Below are positions 5,841 through 7,008 of a stretch of DNA of 7,008 nt, piece by piece (position 1 is the stretch's first letter; every line of letters begins with the position of its first letter). The notes beneath the pieces are model-generated. The model was not told the DNA's origin. It worked only from the letters and a program-made list of their open reading frames with translations, and made no database searches. Origin of the DNA: Planctomycetales bacterium (GTDB lineage: Bacteria; Planctomycetota; Planctomycetia; Gemmatales; Gemmataceae); contig JAGVLI010000496.1 in the NCBI GenBank assembly GCA_020054355.1, positions 1 through 7,008 of the forward strand, given 5' to 3'. Both the position numbers and the translations under genes were made by a program.

Positions 5841-6033
5841 ATGCAAGTAATTGCCGAGGTCGAAATGTTCAAAGGATCCGGAATCGTCTCCCGACGACCG
5901 CTATTCGCCCCGGCTGCACAAGCACGCCAGCGCCCGCGTCAGCGAATGGTGCGACGCCGTGCTGTTCGCCACGCGGAAGATTCGCACGCAGACCGAGGCT
6001 GCCGGCTTCAACCGCAAGCGCACCAGCGAGGGA
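5841..6033 (+). pseudogene. Frameshifted fragment of a phage-type AAA (AAA_24-like) ATPase
   Basis: The frame beginning at 5841 reads MQVIAEVEMFK and then loses family character. The frame shifted by one base from 5875 reads DPESSPDDRYSPRLHKHAS and continues through SEWCDAVLFATRKIRTQ to GFNRKRTSEG near 6030. Removing one G at 5874-5875 joins them into EMFKDPESSPDDRYSPRLHK, which matches my recollection of the C-terminal part of the nucleotide-binding ATPases encoded beside phage single-strand annealing proteins (a HAxVExFxDPE element, then YDRYxPRLHKxAS, then EWxDxVLFA). The usual Walker A and B parts would lie upstream and are absent: a TAA at 5823-5825 closes the frame. The usual GERxxxTxERPA ending is not intact, though a third frame at about 6057-6100 weakly recalls it. 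It is therefore a decayed remnant, probably of phage origin. The assignment is from memory of the family. Confidence 0.6.
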
Positions 6034-6094
6034 GACCTACGGTCGGCCCAGCGGCGGTGTCGGAGACCCGCGCCGAGCGCGGAGGCTTTGTCGG

Positions 6095-6817
6095 TCATTC
6101 GATTTTCTGCTCCTGCCGTTCGCTCCAGATGTACCAGTACGGGTACACATAAACCCAGTAGCCGGCCGGGACGCTGGTATGGCCCCCCCACATGCACGCT
6201 TGGTAGAAGCCGTAATCGCGAAACTCCGAGTACGTCCGCTGATCGTCGGGGGCCTTCAGCCGGCGGATCAGCCGGGAGTACTTGCCGTTGGCATGGGCTT
6301 GCGGCGGAACCACGTCGGCAGCGCTCAGGTTGTCCGGGTCGAGGGTCAGCACCGCGCTCGCGGCCGCTTCGCGCACGCCTTCATGGCTGTCTTTCAGCAG
6401 TTCGAGCAGGAGCGGCAGCGCTTCCTTGGCCGGAGCGCCCAGGCGTTCCAGTTTGCCTGCCGCCTGCGCCCGTACCAGGGCGTTGCGGTCTTTCAGGCTG
6501 TCGATCAGGTACGGAAGAGAAGCTTGGATGGCATCGAGAATGCGGGCGGCCCGGATGCGTACCTCCGTGTCCATGCGGGTGACGGCTTGCCGCAAAGACG
6601 GTTCGGCGCGTCGGCCGATGGCGGCCAGTTGCTCGCTGGCCCGTTCGCGGACGCGGAACTGGTCGGCACCCAGCTGGTCAATGAGCAGGCGGATGTCCTC
6701 GGAAGACGCCGGCCGCGCCAGCGGTGGTTGCTCCTGTCCGGCGAGCTTGCCTCGGTTTTCGGAGCCGATCAGCAGTGCCAGCCCCACGAACAGGGGCCAG
6801 GATTTCCTCTGGTGCAT
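6095..6817 (-). CDS. Exported HEAT-repeat protein with aromatic C-terminal tail
   Basis: A 240-residue protein. Residues 1-28 look like a Sec signal peptide (MHQRKSW, then the core PLFVGLALLIG, with possible cleavage after KLAG), so it probably acts in the periplasm or cell envelope. Residues 38-161 form about three HEAT-type helical repeats: SSEDIRLLIDQLGADQFRVR, then a unit with EVRIRAARIL, then NALVRAQAAGKLERLG and GVREAAASAVLTLD. Such repeats are protein-binding scaffolds. After a linker, residues 196-231 are unusually aromatic, with VPAGYWVYVYPYWYIW at 216-231. The partner and function are unknown. The start at 6817 is supported by GGAGG nine bases upstream and by the signal peptide beginning there; the frame remains open to the window edge, but that extension looks non-coding. 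The stop faces the ATPase remnant on the other strand. Confidence 0.83.
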   Translation of the reverse strand: MHQRKSWPLFVGLALLIGSENRGKLAGQEQPPLARPASSEDIRLLIDQLGADQFRVRERASEQLAAIGRRAEPSLRQAVTRMDTEVRIRAARILDAIQASLPYLIDSLKDRNALVRAQAAGKLERLGAPAKEALPLLLELLKDSHEGVREAAASAVLTLDPDNLSAADVVPPQAHANGKYSRLIRRLKAPDDQRTYSEFRDYGFYQACMWGGHTSVPAGYWVYVYPYWYIWSERQEQKIE

Positions 6818-6826
6818 GATGGGTGA

Positions 6827-6831
6827 CCTCC
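6827..6831 (-). promoter_or_regulatory. Ribosome binding site deciding the HEAT-protein start
   Basis: GGAGG on the minus strand, nine bases ahead of the ATG at 6817, directly before a signal-peptide-like sequence. It argues against a longer protein reaching toward 7006. Confidence 0.65.
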
Positions 6832-6975
6832 ACAGGGCGACGTTGCCCAGGTTCACCACGCTTCCGATTTGTTTGGAACACACCAGTTCAGCACGGCAGG
6901 TTGTGGGGTACAGTTCGGCCCGCGACCATCTATTCGTGGGCTTGAGGCTCATAACAGAAGCTTCACGGAGGCCCA

Positions 6976-7006
6976 ATAGCACTTTGCGCCGCCGGCACCC
7001 TGTCAA
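6976..7006 (-). promoter_or_regulatory. Candidate promoter for the HEAT-repeat gene
   Basis: The minus strand has a perfect TTGACA (7006-7001) followed after 19 bases by TGCTAT (6981-6976), which matches only three of six -10 positions. The spacing is long and the resulting leader would be about 150 bases. The rest of 6832-7008 shows no gene I can support. Confidence 0.2.
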
Positions 7007-7008
7007 CC

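Noticed and set aside
5851..6582. 243-residue plus-strand open frame as an intact gene
   Set aside because: Only its first ~60 residues look like a protein family (the ATPase remnant); the rest runs antisense through the HEAT-repeat gene and is Arg/Pro/Gly-rich filler.
6179..6826. 215-residue plus-strand open frame
   Set aside because: Entirely opposite the HEAT-repeat gene, which has a ribosome site, signal peptide and repeats.
1..7008. tRNA, rRNA, riboswitch, intact insertion sequence or biosynthetic cluster
   Set aside because: I saw no cloverleaf, rRNA core, aptamer-like leader, transposase or clustered pathway genes on either strand; negative by eye only.

Overview
The window is GC-rich chromosomal DNA, and the gene content and style suggest a planctomycete, possibly a Gemmata-like lineage. 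The grounds are a short TauE/SafE protein, a secreted parvulin, a secreted HEAT-repeat protein with an aromatic tail, a lysine-rich helical protein with an SVSSFFR-type N-terminus, and palindromic repeats in the gene gaps. The lineage is inferred from style; no rRNA or other marker gene is present.

Layout, left to right. Positions 1-219 hold two identical copies of an 80-base repeat with inverted ends. A plus-strand pair follows: a half-size TauE/SafE permease (220-747) and an exported parvulin-type peptidyl-prolyl isomerase (782-1747), 34 bases apart and probably co-transcribed. A 203-base gap contains a nested perfect hairpin (1782-1843). Next is kbl, encoding glycine C-acetyltransferase (1951-3138, +). 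A second long hairpin (3145-3207) separates kbl from the convergent pepT and contains the pepT stop codon. The minus-strand genes nth (4452-5117, endonuclease III) and pepT (3202-4434, tripeptidase) are 17 bases apart and probably form an operon. Upstream of nth is a Rho-independent terminator (5165-5197) ending an unrecognised lysine-rich gene (5263-5670, -). Then comes a stretch without an intact gene (5671-6094), which contains a frameshifted fragment of a phage-type AAA ATPase (5841-6033, +). The window closes with a secreted HEAT-repeat protein on the minus strand (6095-6817) and its upstream region.

The genes are mostly unlinked housekeeping functions: amino-acid turnover (kbl, pepT), DNA base-excision repair (nth) and envelope protein folding (parvulin). 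I see no clear defence system, secondary-metabolite cluster or intact mobile element. The most unusual content is non-coding: three different hairpin-forming repeat types in three successive gaps within about 3.2 kb, plus the phage ATPase remnant.
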